Notes: generated by a model from the sequence alone, not told the origin. DNA of 64,000 bases from Aspidiotus rigidus (GCA_035079385.1 JAVHKY010000035.1:2604001-2668000); one strand, 5' to 3'; numbered from the stretch's first letter, positions 34,601 through 52,194 are shown. A program made the numbers and translations.

Positions 34601-36264
34601 GAGAGGGCCCGGCTTGGTGCCCGAATGTTGTAAAAAGGACTTTGACTACTATATTTTCCCCTTAATAGACAATTTTTATTCCGCCATTCACGCCCAAATA
34701 TTTCCTGTTCAACTGTAAAGTTATCAAATAAGGAGGAATTATCGAGATCTTTCGATATCCGTAAATTAAATTTCTCGTCTGAAGTCTGCGGATTTAATGT
34801 TTCAAGAAAAGTCTGAAACTTTAATATTTTTGTTTTTCATTTACATACAATGTAGGAATCCGCCTCAAGAATTTAATTCATCCCTCTGACTTTCAAAATA
34901 ATTAAAAATGAAAAGCCCCTTGAAAAATTGTTTTTTTCTGTTATTTTCATCCTTTCGATTAGTAGCCCCACTCGTTCGATAAAAGACGCTCACGTATACA
35001 TATTTTATCATTCAAGAAGCATGTAAGAATGACTAAAAGGTTTGAAATTATGAATTTTTAATGTTTGTCAAGGTTAAGGACAACTCTGTCAATTTCTTAT
35101 CGTTCGTAGTCCACCTCGTCTTTGATGTGTTTACTTAAAGACGGGGCATTTCCGTTAGAATGACAACAAATAAACGTCAGTGACCATAACACTCCCCGCG
35201 GGCAAAAATTGATATATGTACAAACGAATATTCTTCAGAAAACTTGTGTATGTAGGCAAATACAACTTCTGTAATTCGTTGTGTGGCATGCAAAAAAATC
35301 CACATCTGTGACCGTTTTGTATTGTAATTGTTGTCACGACAACAAATTATACCTAAGATAATTTGAACGTTGAGAAATGTCCGTCTTATACGTGGATATT
35401 GTCAAAAAATGTTCCAATCGATTCACGATATCATTTACCTTCATTTGTAGACAAAACAATAATATCGTAAATGTTCTTTCACGCATCATTAATTTATGAG
35501 AAATACTGGTCGATAAAAAAGAAGTAAACTTTTGATGAATTTCATAGTTTTAGGTTAATTCTACACAGGAGAGTGAAATTCTGTCCACGACGTCCGGATT
35601 GAAATTTAGGTCAAGCTCAAATAGCTTCTTCATCATGATGTGAGGGGCGGGGAGTTACCAAAAAGGACACGCCTGATCCACTTTGTATATCCATGACTAT
35701 CTCATCACAAACATAACGAAGTGTCGAATGAAATGAAGTTATAGTAAATATAAAAGATGGCAATGTGCACGGATTATAGAGATTGGATTGAAAATTGACC
35801 AGGTCCCGTATCAATCACCCACACACATTGACGTCTTCATGTAGTACAAAGTAATAAGATAAAAATCATAGTACAAAATTAATCCACTCTTTGTCGGTGC
35901 GTTTAAAATAGTAGCCATCTCTGATTTATATTATGAACACTTCGTTTACTTTGTTTCAGGCACCCATTGTATCTTTTCATGTAAGATAAGGGAAATATCT
36001 TCTCTCGCTTAGGGATGATAACAAGGTATAAGTGATTTGCTGAAAAGCAAATTTCGTGGTCCTTCAATGGAAGGTAGATGATAACTCTGTTTGCTAACCA
36101 AGGAGTAGTAGGAATCCAAGGTAACTCAATTCAATTAAGGAATAGAAATAAATTGTCCGAAATACTGAATTTCTTACCTTGCATTTCATAGCCGTCTCTC
36201 GGCTGTTCATGGGACGACATCTTACTACAACTTTAACCGCCTCTGCTGATGACGATGTTGTCAT
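25668..36264 (-). CDS. Kif17: Kinesin-2 family motor, KIF17/OSM-3 type
   Basis: Fifteen coding exons on the minus strand: 36264–36178, 33691–33536, 33464–33179, 32763–32521, 32395–32256, 30647–30425, 30053–29887, 29384–29326, 28945–28904, 28186–27955, 27822–27662, 27567–27460, 27341–27125, 27014–26772 and 25790–25668, giving 828 aa. It is a plus-end microtubule motor of the homodimeric kinesin-2 class, which works in cilia and dendritic transport. The motor domain (about 1–335) has P-loop GQTGCGKS (95–102), switch I NADSSRSH (208–215), switch II DLAGSE (247–252), and [14 protein letters not shown] followed by a DSLGGNTKT segment. A neck and coiled coil follow. KIF17-specific signs are [15 protein letters not shown] with [11 protein letters not shown] in exon 11, and [12 protein letters not shown] near the C-terminus, matching the vertebrate KIF17 tail. 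The protein is shorter than vertebrate KIF17, with a reduced central region. The exon 12 donor (AA|gttt at 27460) is weak; a stronger GT at 27463 breaks the frame. Introns contain MITE-like elements. Confidence 0.88.
30856..31164. mobile_element. Intronic foldback element with TIRs of about 90 bp
   Basis: The left arm 30856–30953 and right arm 31076–31164 are inverted copies, sharing for instance the perfect core gacaaaaaacgcatatattt plus gccacgt, and gcagagaggaga against its mirrored partner. It lies in the 1.6-kb intron between KIF17 exons 5 and 6. Confidence 0.75.
31732..31864. mobile_element. MITE-like element with 31-bp TIRs in KIF17 intron
   Basis: The left terminus 31732–31762 begins tgccgtacaaaatagaatgg and the right terminus 31834–31864 ends with its inverted counterpart (ttctactttgtacggca), with few mismatches. 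The total is 133 bp and is non-coding. It lies about 570 bp from the previous foldback in the same intron. Confidence 0.75.
32932..33015. repeat. Dispersed intronic repeat, copy A
   Basis: Similar to 34389–34472 in the same orientation: both carry ttctgattctat-like, gaaaatNataggttcgct and gagatcggggtgagg-like blocks. The two copies lie in neighbouring KIF17 introns (33016–33178 side and 33692–36177). Element type unknown. Confidence 0.5.
34389..34472. repeat. Dispersed intronic repeat, copy B
   Basis: Partner of the copy at 32932–33015. It sits inside the 2.5-kb first coding intron of the KIF17-like gene, otherwise AT-rich and without recognisable features. Confidence 0.5.
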
Positions 36265-37017
36265 GATTGAAAAATCACCTGGAATTTTTACAAAAAAATT
36301 TATATCACGATTTATCTTGTGAATGTATGAAGATTTGATTCAGGCATATTTTTCATTCAAAACGTTGAAGCCATCAAAGAGCACCCGTTTGGTTGCTGGG
36401 GGGGTGGGGGGTGGCTCCATTACTGACAAAAGCTGTTTCATGAATGAGTTTTTTGTTAAAATTGTCATCCGCAAAACTGAATTTGTTTTGGGGGGAGGGG
36501 GTCTTCATACCGAGCTTTCTCTGTGAAGTAAGTATAGGCGAACGAGCCCGTTCTTGTATTGATATAGGTATAGTGTATGTAAGTTAAACTATCTAACCCC
36601 CATACGCATATCAACTTTAATGACGTAATTAGCTCTTGACATCACAATCATCCATAATGGCTGCCTGTGACATCACCATCAGTACCTGTGACGACTGCCT
36701 ATGAGGTCATCAGCAATCATAACGTCATCAGCTTGGGCTCTCTCATCTCTCTACCTTACTCTCTTCTATTCTCGGGATCACATCACTCCACTTGCAAGCC
36801 TCTCGACAGCCTCCATTGTACTATAGGCCTAATAGTAATACTGCTCCAGTCTTTCTTATATTAGGCCTCCGAGTTACTGCTGATCCTGTCATACTTGCAG
36901 ATTTCAGAATTGGGGTACTATTCCGTAGCCTCCATTATACTCGGCTATACAGTATACTAAACTATACTCGGCCTACTATTAGCCTTCATAAAACCAGACT
37001 TAACGTACATCAGTATA

Positions 37018-37105
37018 AAACGACGGCTTCCTTACAAAGTTGAACGAGGAACACAGGAAACCTGTTCTATGGATCGAATTGGTTTTAGATTTGAGAATTC
37101 AAGTA
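37018..37105. repeat. Dispersed repeat copy
   Basis: Strongly similar to 6595–6690, with a shared gaaacctgttctatgg core and a gagaattcaa tail, in the same orientation. Confidence 0.6.
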
Positions 37106-37189
37106 AGTGTGAGTCAAAAATACCTCGAAATATAGTCTCTGTGCCTCTGGAACAGCCCTTCCAATCTCCTTGAGGAATTTCTTAGTTAA

Positions 37190-37470
37190 GGTAACAGTCA
37201 ATTTCCGAGTATAAAATTCACCATGCAAGTAGAAGGTGGAAGGATTAATTTCTTAGACTTGAGTGTGTCTATTAAGAGTGGCGTTCACACGTCCGTCATT
37301 TTTCGAAAACCTAACAAACAATGGATCTAGTACAATTTATGCCACTTCCTATTGGCCCCATTCACCTAAATCTCCAGCGTATAGCGAGACAACCCACAAA
37401 GTTAACTTCCTTTCACTCAATTCGGGCAATTTTAAGAAAAGGGGAGTGGTTCCCGCAAAGAAGAGGGGCT
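37190..37470 (+). pseudogene. Penelope-like reverse transcriptase remnant
   Basis: Reading two frames in succession, the translation gives VEGGRINFLDLSVSIKSG, then a VIFRKPNKQ segment, and after a frame break STIYATSYWPHSPKSPAYS. The order FLDL – FRKP – S..P..HK-like block is characteristic of the C-terminal part of Penelope-like element reverse transcriptases. Frame breaks and the missing catalytic core show a dead fragment. No associated GIY-YIG endonuclease could be confirmed downstream. Confidence 0.6.
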
Positions 37471-38682
37471 AGAAAAACTGGTACCAAGCTCAATTTGTTA
37501 CAAATACGTCCTAAATAAGGAGTCAGTCATCACAATGCTTAACCAAACTAAAATTATCAGTTGCGTATGTACCTATGTAGGTTCCTCAATATTACGGCTT
37601 TTTCGGTTACGGTATCAAGTCGTCGTACTTTGCGATGGACTGGTGGTCCTTCTGTTTCAATCAAATGTTCGACTCCCTGTTTCGGATTTTCGGTGTATTG
37701 TGGTGGTTGCGTTAATTATAATTATACAGTCAAAGAAGATAAGAGTACGATTCACACAGGAAACGTTTAATGGAAAATTTGTCAATTTGGTTTTTCATAC
37801 CAATTTGATTCGATTTTGAGATGATAAGTGATCAGGATTTATTGAGAAGTTGAAATTTAACATTTTGTATGTTGTACCTCTGGTCATCTTCGACAATTCT
37901 CGAAGTCTCTGAAATAGTCTCCTTCGGAAAGAGGGGGTGAGGGAGCCAATAATCTCGACCTGACGTCGCCCCCCTGATTCTTATTAACCTTGACTTACTT
38001 GGGGACTTCTCGAAACGAGCCCTAAATGAGGTGAAAGAAGAAAGGGGCCGAGGCAGATATGAAACATGATCTTTTATCTTTTCGTATGAGCAGAAAGCCA
38101 TATTTCTCTTTTTTAATTTGCAGACAAAGGTGTCTGAGAAAGAATTGACACATATCTCCCATTTCGTTTTGATAAATGTTCATAATATGCTCAAACTCCT
38201 CTTTCCGCTTCATACTCATCTGTATTCACTTTTTGCCTTCAAGTCTGATTTCTCGAAATTTTTTGCGAATAAAGTACTTAGAATTAGAAAATCAGATCTA
38301 TCAACAATTTCTTGAACTGAGATATCCTCTAACCACCAAATTCGACTTTTTCTTTAGATACTCATTCACATCATTCATCTAGAATACCACGCCAAACTTT
38401 TTCATCGTGACTAGGCCTCCAATGTTCCTACTTTTACTGTATCTTCTTCGTCAATCGATTTTCTTGGACAGTAAAATATTTTATTAATACTAGCTGCGAA
38501 ATCTTTTTTCGTCGACAAAAATATCTATGAAAAAAAAATAAAAATGCACGTCCTGAGTAGGAAATTGGAGACTAGGTTTTGAAAATACCGGCTCTTATAA
38601 CTAACGTCAGAAATTATTGTTATCCAGAATAAAATTTCCTGCCTCCTATATTTCTCCCTTCCAAACAACATTTGCTCAATCA

Positions 38683-38961
38683 CTATATTCCAGGTTTTTT
38701 GCACTCGTATACTCGCTTGCTAGTCAACTTAAATACCGTTGGCTTGAGCAGCTCAAAATCTTTCAAAGTATTTCGTCTAGATGAATTATCCAGTAACAGT
38801 CGCCCCCACGCCAAATAAGGCTTAAAAATTTCTAAGGTAAACGTCGACAAAGGACATTGAACGCTACTACAAACATAATAGAATACTAACCTATTTATTA
38901 AAGTATAACTTCCCATAATTAGTTCCTCGGCACGTGTCTGCGATTTGGCGTTAATAACCAA
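38683..38961 (-). pseudogene. Unassigned coding-like fragment
   Basis: Minus-strand open frame of about 90 codons with protein-like composition, including the stretches SQTRAEELIMGSYTLIN and TFTLEIFKPYLAWGRLLLD. A possible donor after TLIN (ataggttagt) and an acceptor before SVQCPL may mark an internal intron. There is a distant resemblance to part of gamma-tubulin complex components (a hydrophobic PYL block followed later by LKP), too weak to name it. No start or neighbouring exons were identified. It may be a decayed gene piece. Confidence 0.25.
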
Positions 38962-40571
38962 AAAACTGCACCTTCGTCACCTTCATTGTACACGTAGACA
39001 CTCATACATCACCCGCGAAACTTCTATACAATTTTCGATCGTAGCCCTAAAACGAAACGTTTCGTAATTTCCAGCGAGCGTAATTAAGAATTCAGAAAAC
39101 GCAGCCGAAGTGGAGTAATCGATTTTGAAGTACCTATAAGTATAAAGAAATGTGCAAATGACCGACCCGCAAACACTAAACTGTCGTCATTAGTAACAGG
39201 AAAAAATTATACAGCTCGCCGCGTGCACGTTCTCAAAGCTGCGAATAAAGCGTGTCCGCCGTCTGTTCTTCGAAGTCCTTACCGCAGAAATGTGTGCCGC
39301 CGAATATAAAAAGTGAAGCAGCTAAAAAAGTTCGTGGGTCAAAGTGGTCGCGTGTCCGCTTACTACGGCGTTGTCAGACTAACTGTCTACAATAGACGTG
39401 AAAAATGGCACAAATGTAATTCAATGCTGCTGGACTAGAACATCACTCGCTGTCCTATCTATGGACTATGGCAAATATATTTTTACTCTCCAATATGTAT
39501 ATGAGCTAGGCAAACCCAAAATGTAAACTTTAATGCGTACAATCAAATCTAGGAGTGAGAATTTTTCTAGAGACTGAAGAAATAGACATTCAAACAAGTA
39601 AGCAACTAACAAAACTGATTGTCAATGAGGTTGATTGAACGATTTCGCAGAACACACTACAATTTCTCAACTTCGATTTGTTTTTTCTTTTAATAATAAA
39701 TAAATTTTTCTCTCCTTATAAAAAAAAAAAAAAAAAGAGACACATAGAATTTGTGAGAGAATAGTTGGTTAAACATCTCTAAATTTCTCTCTCCAGCCCG
39801 AAATCAGAGAAAGCGATAGATACCCGCCTTGAATGTGTTCCATATCTTAATATCAATAATAATGAGTAATTTATTTAGGTATCTCGAAATCTTATGAATT
39901 GATTCACAAATAAGATTATTTTTTGTAAATGTAAATAAATGGTAAAATATTGACGAGGGCATCAAAGCGATAGAAATTGAATTGATATTCTTGATGTTTG
40001 TTCAATATTTTTGATACTTATCTTCTTCAATTCTTGAGAACTGTAAAATTTCCTGTACACAGTTTATAATGTTCGTAAAATAAATAAATAAAAAATAATA
40101 AAATCGACAATGTTTTTAATTTGAAGAAACCAAATTCTTGACGACTGTTTAGAACGCGTTTGGTACCTACACGCATCCCCGGTACGTGTACGTCGACTCC
40201 TCGTACATCCTCGTATCAATCTTGATGCACCACCCTTTTAATCTTTTTCACAAATTGAATTTGATAAGAAATTTCCTTTGGAAATTTTACAAGAAGGAGA
40301 GATTGATGATATTGTTTCCGTTTCCACATAGGTGTCTTTTGGTTCAGATGGTCGTCATTTGTTCTGAATAGAAAGTACATTCCGCGGTTATTTTTTGAGA
40401 ACTGATTTCGTGTCCGCACAGTCGATGCTGCAAGATAATTCTAATCATAAAGTTTCTCAGCGACGGATGAAAGAAGCAGAAAAAAGCTGTAACCGAATTT
40501 TATTGCGAAATAATCATACATTTGATTTGTAGGAATTGAATAACTGTACACAAAAATATAAAGAATAATAA

Positions 40572-41323
40572 TCATAAATATGAAAGGCCACCTCCAGAAT
40601 ACTCTATTCTCACTTGAGGCTCGGCAAATGCTAACCAATCTGATGCATGAGTGGGTAATAATCCTAGGGACTGGCACTTGTACAAGGCAATACCAACATT
40701 AACAATATTTCCAATAAAATAAACGATTTTCTGACTAGCTGCGTGATTCCCTTCGATCACTTTGAATGCTGTAACGTATACATCGAAAGATAATACTTAG
40801 ATTTCAAACCGTGAGATTCGATTGATCTCGAGTACCTACCTTGCTGTACTGTAAACAGAGCTTTTACCGATCGGATAATTATCATCCCTATCATCATGAT
40901 AGGAAATATAGAGATAGAATTTCCAGCCATGTATACCAGGAACAAATTCATGGGTACCTACAACATTCCGAAATTCAATTATATAATCAGTCGAATATTC
41001 TTGGAAGATCTAGCTCAAAAAATGACTTATACCTGTCTGATCGGTCCTAAAGCTAAATCCCATGATTTTTTGATGATTAAATGGGCAGAGTCAGCTTCTC
41101 TGGCGGTTTCTATTTGATTATTATTGATTGATGATGAGTAACCGGGCGGGGAACTAAGCTCACCCGTTCTTTCCGTTTTATTTCTATCGGATATATAAAA
41201 ATAAATTGATGATTCGAATTAATTCGTCGTCATACTTTTCATTATCAATATTTTTTACCTTGAGGCAAAATCTAGCGACCATTTGGAGATCCTGTCATCC
41301 AATTTATTCAAGGAAGTGTTCAT
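40572..41323 (-). CDS. EMC4: ER membrane protein complex subunit 4
   Basis: Four exons on the minus strand, 41323–41259, 41183–41033, 40957–40840 and 40768–40572, giving 176 aa with consistent phases. EMC4 is a subunit of the conserved ER membrane protein complex that inserts and helps fold membrane proteins. The N-terminus has RISKWSLDF and an SSPPGY motif. Next comes [13 protein letters not shown], then [19 protein letters not shown], which begins the first membrane helix, and VKALFTVQQ. The final exon holds a hydrophobic [18 protein letters not shown] helix and the diagnostic [14 protein letters not shown], followed by the EYSGGGLS tail. This order matches human EMC4 (183 aa) closely. A longer ORF shift near 40441 is not needed by the model. 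Confidence 0.93.
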
Positions 41324-41642
41324 TTTGAAGATCGGCCTCAGATGGAAATGTTATTTGATGCGCGTCTTTGTTAGAAAATAATTCGCAACTCCGAAATTCC
41401 TTTTCGCTTCGACGAGTTTACAATCTGAAATAACTGATCGATGCTATTCTCCTTGAGCTTCTTAGTGTCTTAGACTTTTTATTACAGAGTTCGATTTTGT
41501 TTTTGTCTCCGTACAATCTGTTATCAACTGCAGTATTATCAGGTCGTTGCCTAAAGCGCCTTACGTTGCCTGTCAGCAGCCAAGGTGTTTAGAATAGAAG
41601 GTTGGGATTCGGACTGTGCAAGCAACAACAACAACAACAACA

Positions 41643-42045
41643 AAGATTTTTCAGTTTCGCAAAATTTCCTAAAAATATATTTTCCTGAAAGAGAATTTTA
41701 TGCTCATTATTCATTAAACTTTGTTCTTTGCGTTTTTTCTTCAGATTCAGTATTTATTGAGAAATTTAAGAAAAACTGAAAAACTGTATACTGGAATTAC
41801 CCTTTCCTTATCAGTACTTTTTCATATTATATAGATATGTGATCTGCGGTGAGAAAAGGATGCTCATTAATCATTATCCATTGGCGCAAGAACACCATTT
41901 CTCTCTGATTGGACATCTAATCAGAGAGGAATGGTGTTCTTGCGCCAATGGACAATGAGCATCCTTTTCTCATCGCAGGTCACATTAATATAATTTTACA
42001 TGGGCGACGCTAGCGCACCTACAATATGCACACTCCAAATCACGG
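41643..42045. repeat. Segment present inverted at 52.2–53.5 kb, split by a MITE
   Basis: Block A (41643–41838) matches the reverse complement of 53305–53495. Block B (41984–42045) matches the reverse complement of 52195–52228 plus 52611–52660. Between A and B sits the palindromic element 41839–41983, absent from the other copy. Confidence 0.7.
41839..41983. mobile_element. Palindromic MITE-like element, first of a pair
   Basis: Nearly perfect palindrome of 145 bp. The left arm starts gtgatctgcggtgag and the right arm ends ctcatcgcaggtcac; both contain ccattggcgcaagaacacca or its complement. The loop is only about 10 bp. Confidence 0.85.
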
Positions 42046-42304
42046 TTGGGATTAATGGATTATAATGATTATTATTTATTCAGCATCAAGCTGTTAGCCA
42101 CGAGAACAGTAGCTAAAAGCCTCTGACACTGATCCAAGCCAGCTTTTTCTTTTTGCTTGTCAGTTGTCTCATTCCTCCTTCTTTCTATGAAATATGGATT
42201 TTAGCAACTTCTTGTGAAAAAGTGAGTAAGGCGTAAGGTAGGTAATAATATTAAAATTTCGGAAATTTTTTGTGTTTTTTTTTTTTTTTTTCTTGTAAAA
42301 TAAT

Positions 42305-42437
42305 GTGACCTGTCACGACTCACGAGAAAACATACATTAACTCTCTAATTCGATCAGCGGAAGAGCGTTGGCGTGTCAACGTCCTCCCGCTAATTGGATT
42401 AGAGAGTGTTGACGTATGTTTTCTCGTGACAGGTCAC
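42305..42437. mobile_element. Palindromic MITE-like element, second of a pair
   Basis: 133 bp. The left arm begins gtgacctgtcacgac and the right arm ends cgtgacaggtcac, with inner arms cgagaaaacatac and taattcgatcagcgg mirrored imperfectly around a short centre. The left arm carries a small insertion relative to the right. Its tip GTGACCTG is shared with the element 320 bp upstream. Confidence 0.85.
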
Positions 42438-43944
42438 AAAATGATTCTGCAGACATCTCAATTCTTGTGCGTTTCTGACCATGTGGAACTATGTTTTATG
42501 AATTTTTTTCAATTTTTTTCATCTCAGCAAAAAGGGCGTCCGCTGTCATATTTTCAAGGACCTCTACTTTGTTTGTTACCGAATGTATTCAAAATGCCAT
42601 TATTGCATCTTATAGAAGAAGAGTTGCTCTTCAATTTTTATTCTTATAATTTTCTTGATTAAACTTGTTGTTGCGAAGATATTTTGAGCTGAAACTTCAA
42701 ACTGATTTTTCTGTGATGAATTTTTCTTCGCGGACTCCCTTTTTACAGATAGGTCCTCAATTATTGAGTCTTGACAATTTTTATGATTTTTGAATGACTT
42801 TGAAATTGTTGTTGTGTTTGAAGTTTAGTTTTAAGAAATGTGTCATTTTTCTTTTCAAGGTCCCAATTATAGGTTAAACTTCTTCATCATATTCATCAGA
42901 TCGCGGTTTGAGGTGATACCGAAAGTAGGTCAAGGTCAATCGCAATTAGGAACTACAAGAAATCAGATTGATATCCCCCCCCCCTACACACATCTTATTC
43001 CAGCATATTCACACAGGTCGCGTTCCAAGACCTCATGAAGGTCAAAGTCACTGGTGTCAGGAACGTGATTTCAGCCTTTGACTTCCCCATTTTCTATTGT
43101 ATTCATTCAGTTCGCGTTCAGAGACGGAGCAGGAAGTCAGGGTCTTTTGGATCAAGATCACACGGCCTCATTGAGAGGGAGGAGTTAAAAAACTACGCCT
43201 ACCTCCTTTTTTCTACAAAAGTCGGGTCAATGGAGAAGAGGATTTCTGTAGAATTCAACAGATATTTGCAAGCGACAAAATTTGCAGAATTTAAATATTC
43301 GTGAATCAATTTTCACAGCTGATTGCAGTCGTCCAGTCAAAAAGTCATTTCTCACCGAAATGCTGTAACGACTTTACCTCAATGCTCTTGAAGATTCTTT
43401 GTCATTATCTTCGAACATTTGGTGGCAAGACTGAAGAGAAGTAGGCCTACCTATGGTAATAGCGGCTTCGTATGTGACCGCGTTTAGCTCGTAACCAACT
43501 TACATAATCATCACTAAGCACAAGTATGCAGCAATACATTTCTTATCTATCTTTGAGAAAAGTACGCTTCACAATGGTATGATGCGTGTTGAAGTCAATT
43601 AGAAATTTTTCAATGCATTGAAACGTTATGTAATAAAATCAGATTAGATTAGCGAGCCAATGTACCCATCTTATCAACAGAAGCCTACTTGCGTTCATAG
43701 TCGACTTTGATTTTTTCTCAAAGATCAACCTAAATACCTACGATTTTGAATTTTCGTTCTTAGACGTACCTATCGTGACAGGACTGGCGACTCATCCAAC
43801 CAATTTCAAAGATGAGAAACCGTCATTGGAGGAAAGAGCATTGCCAATCTTTTTGGAACAATGGGCAACATCACAGGACATCATTATTCAGATGGAGAGT
43901 CATCGTCGATCGAAGCCAAACAAAAACAACCAACAAACCTAAGA

Positions 43945-45216
43945 ACTTCGTCGCAGCTTGTTTTAAACTATGCGTAACCTAACCACCGTCACCTTGTGAA
44001 ACAGACACGTTTGACAGCACTCGACTCAAGAAAAAACTGTTGCAGACAAGACACCCTTTTCAAGGATCTTTTCTCACGCATTACCGGGGCTTGTCCGTCT
44101 TCACACGCCCTTGAGGATTCGGACGACGGGATTCTTAGAAATACTAAAACCGCTTCGAAGAAGGAAAAAAAGAATTTTCAAAAGTACCAAAATTATTCGG
44201 CAAGAAGAACCAGGGAAGTGTGGATTATTTGAATCTATAAGTAATCGTGTTTTTGGAATTTGAAGATCACAAAAAGTTAGCATGAGTCTGTAATCGAAGT
44301 GGAAGGATTTCAGAAAATTGTACGTATATTGATTATAGCTGTACGACGGAGACAGCACGAATATTCAATCCTGCATCAATGGGCGCGTTTTTGAGGAATT
44401 ATGAATTTGGTGATTACTTGGAGTCTGATGTAACGAAGAATGTTAGTATCACCTACACAATGAGAGGAAATTTGAAAGCCCATCACAAATTGCCATGTAG
44501 GAAGATGAGAAAATTCTTTGATCACAGTTATTACACATAAAATTCGTCAGAATTTTTGTACGGTAAAGGGCTACACCAAACCTATACTTAGATTGTCCCT
44601 TCATATTCTAGGTACCTACTCGATTAGATATACTTAGGTATTATATATTCAGCTGGCGCAAAGATGGAAATAATGTGAAAAGGAATGTACCCTTTGTTAC
44701 TAACCTAAATTCTTGTAGTTATGGACGAGAATACTGACGGGTAAATCGGTGCTGTACCCCTTCTTCAGATCCATAATCAACGCATCTACAACAAGACCTA
44801 AGCACATATTGTTATGTGTCGTAGTCTCTTAAGGTCTTGTTTAGATTCATTTAGGCCTGCGGCTACAGGAACGGTAGGTACCTATTTAAAAAGTCAATGA
44901 TTGTACAGGATACAATACGTACCGTACTTTCCCTCTTCCTCTTGAACATATTTTTCCGCTGAACAATTTCAAAACCTGTGAAAAATTCTCATCTTCCTTC
45001 TGAAGAGTGGCTTATCATCTCTAAGAATATCATTCTTCCGAATCTCCGTGGCCGTGTGAAGGTGTACAAGACCCTTAGTTTTCCTCGAGAACATTCCGCA
45101 GAAAGAGTGTTTTGTCTACATTATACCTACAGTTTTTTGTGAGTCAAATGCTGTCGAACGTGTCTGTTTCCCAAGTTTGGTTAGGTTACTGACGTTGGTG
45201 ACGAGCTGCGATGAAT
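43945..45216. mobile_element. Non-autonomous element with TIRs of about 200 bp
   Basis: 43945–44145 and 45008–45216 are inverted copies with moderate divergence. Recognisable shared blocks are ttcgtcgcagct, gtaacctaacca, gaaacagacacgtt followed by gacagca, and ccttcacac. The 860-bp interior encodes nothing recognisable. Confidence 0.65.
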
Positions 45217-46528
45217 TTTCGTTTGTGACTTAATTTCTTAGAAATTATAGCCATACAAAGAATGAATCAACTTTTCCATATTATTTCCGCTGAAAAAGCG
45301 TGTCAAGAAAGTGTTGCGCCATCTTTCTACAACCCGTATCTAATGCTTGTAGATGGAAGATGTCAAGAAAAAGTCACAGAAACTTCAGACAGAAATTGAA
45401 AACAATCCTATCAGTGAAAATGGCTCCTCTTGCTTCGCTGTAATGAACGGATCTGGCTTCCATACTTCCTGCACTCTTTCTCAATAACAATTGCTCACAA
45501 TCAGTTTTCTTTGCTCTCTAAACCTCGAACGTCGAAGACCACTAAAAACAGGAGAAGCTACGTCATCAGCAATGAAGAAAAGTGATGCAAATTGTGCGGA
45601 CAGTCTTATTCAACTGTGGACATGAAATTTTGCAGAATCGGTTATTCTATCATGCTGTCGTAGAGTACAACGAAGACATCGAGTAATTTATAATCTATCA
45701 ATTTACACTACCTTGGCATTCATTATTACCCAATAAAAGATATATATGTATACTCAGCGTAAGAGTTTCTCATTTAGAAAGGTCAAAGGTCTCGTTGAAT
45801 TCAAACCCCTTGCAGACTGTAGCTCTCTGTCTAAGTCCTCTGTTAGTTTTTTGAAATCTCCTAGTTGAAGGTTGGCCCAGGAGGGAAAGTGCAAGTACGT
45901 AATATCAATGACGATAGACAGTTACAGTTTTCGCACTTACACACAATTACCACCTGTTCTTTTGAGCAAATTTACAAAATTACATAATTTTTATCTCATT
46001 AAGTCTAAGTTATCCATTGACTATTGAAAATGTTGAAAAGTCATTCCCAATCGATTATGTAATTACAAAGTTGAACTCATTTACTTATAGAATGAGATTT
46101 ATTAGTAGAAAGTCAAGAATATCCATAAATCATGTTTTTTTTTTAAATTTGGAACTCAATTTTTCTTTCTTAAATGCGAAATTAATGCTGCAACATCTTC
46201 TAAATACCATCTCCTCCCCTGGAACCATTAACACAGGTATTGAAGTTTGTTAGCCGACTTTAAGGTCATCGTTCAAGGGTAACTTTCTTCTCTCGTTCTC
46301 TTACCATTCTACGAATTTCTATCCTCTATCTATGCTGATGAGATAAGAAGAAATCAGTCGCAAAATCTCGACTGCATCATCGGCCGAGGATAAGTTTCAG
46401 ATAATCTTCTTAGGTATTTAATTCTTTGACGGGAAATTTCGAACGGAACGATCGCTTTAGAGGTGACCACCTTCAGCCTTCTTGTCACCATCTAAATATT
46501 TTCAATCGCTTCGACGAGTAGGTCTGCG

Positions 46529-51818
<5,290 letters not shown>

Positions 51819-52194
51819 TCGCAGATTGAACTATCTTTCAGCTATTTTCTTCCTTTCTTAGGTACCTTTCTTTTAAACGTCATTATATATAACAATATAC
51901 CAAACTCATTCATACTTTGACATTTGTATAGTAATTTAGAAAACCGCCTTGTATGTCAATATGAATTAAATAACCAACAGAATCTTTCGCAAGAAAGTAG
52001 AACGGCAAAAATTATGAGTACTTAGTTTTACAGAGAACAAAAGACAATTCCGGTACTTGGATCGTTCATTGTATACCTAGCCTAGGTAGTCCCTATACAA
52101 ATATAATTTTTTAAAGATTAAGACAGAGAACCCGTTGTTGTTTCTGTTGAGGGCCATACATCTTTGGAAATTATTATTTTCAGAATAATGTTCA
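51819..52194. other. 3' flank of the LDH-family gene
   Basis: 376 bp of AT-rich sequence with AATTAAATAA-type tracts about 150 bp after the stop. No gene or clear repeat was seen before the inverted segment that begins at 52195. Confidence 0.4.

Larger units (their letters stand above)
36265..40571. other. Region between KIF17 and EMC4 without an intact gene
   Basis: Contains G-runs near 36399 and 36492, a dispersed repeat copy at 37018–37105, a Penelope-type reverse transcriptase remnant at 37190–37470, a coding-like fragment on the minus strand at 38683–38961 and an A-run at about 39720–39736. Nothing else was recognised. Confidence 0.5.
41324..46528. other. Repeat-rich intergenic region between EMC4 and the LDH-family gene
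   Basis: 5.2 kb separating two divergently transcribed genes. It holds a 0.45-kb segment repeated in inverted orientation at 52.2–53.5 kb, two palindromic MITE-like elements (41839–41983, 42305–42437) and a long-TIR element at 43945–45216. No gene was recognised. Confidence 0.55.

Noticed and set aside
36323..36526. 67-codon ORF with Gly-rich stretch
   Set aside because: The Gly run comes from G homopolymers and the rest is not protein-like. It also lies just upstream of the KIF17 start on the opposite strand.
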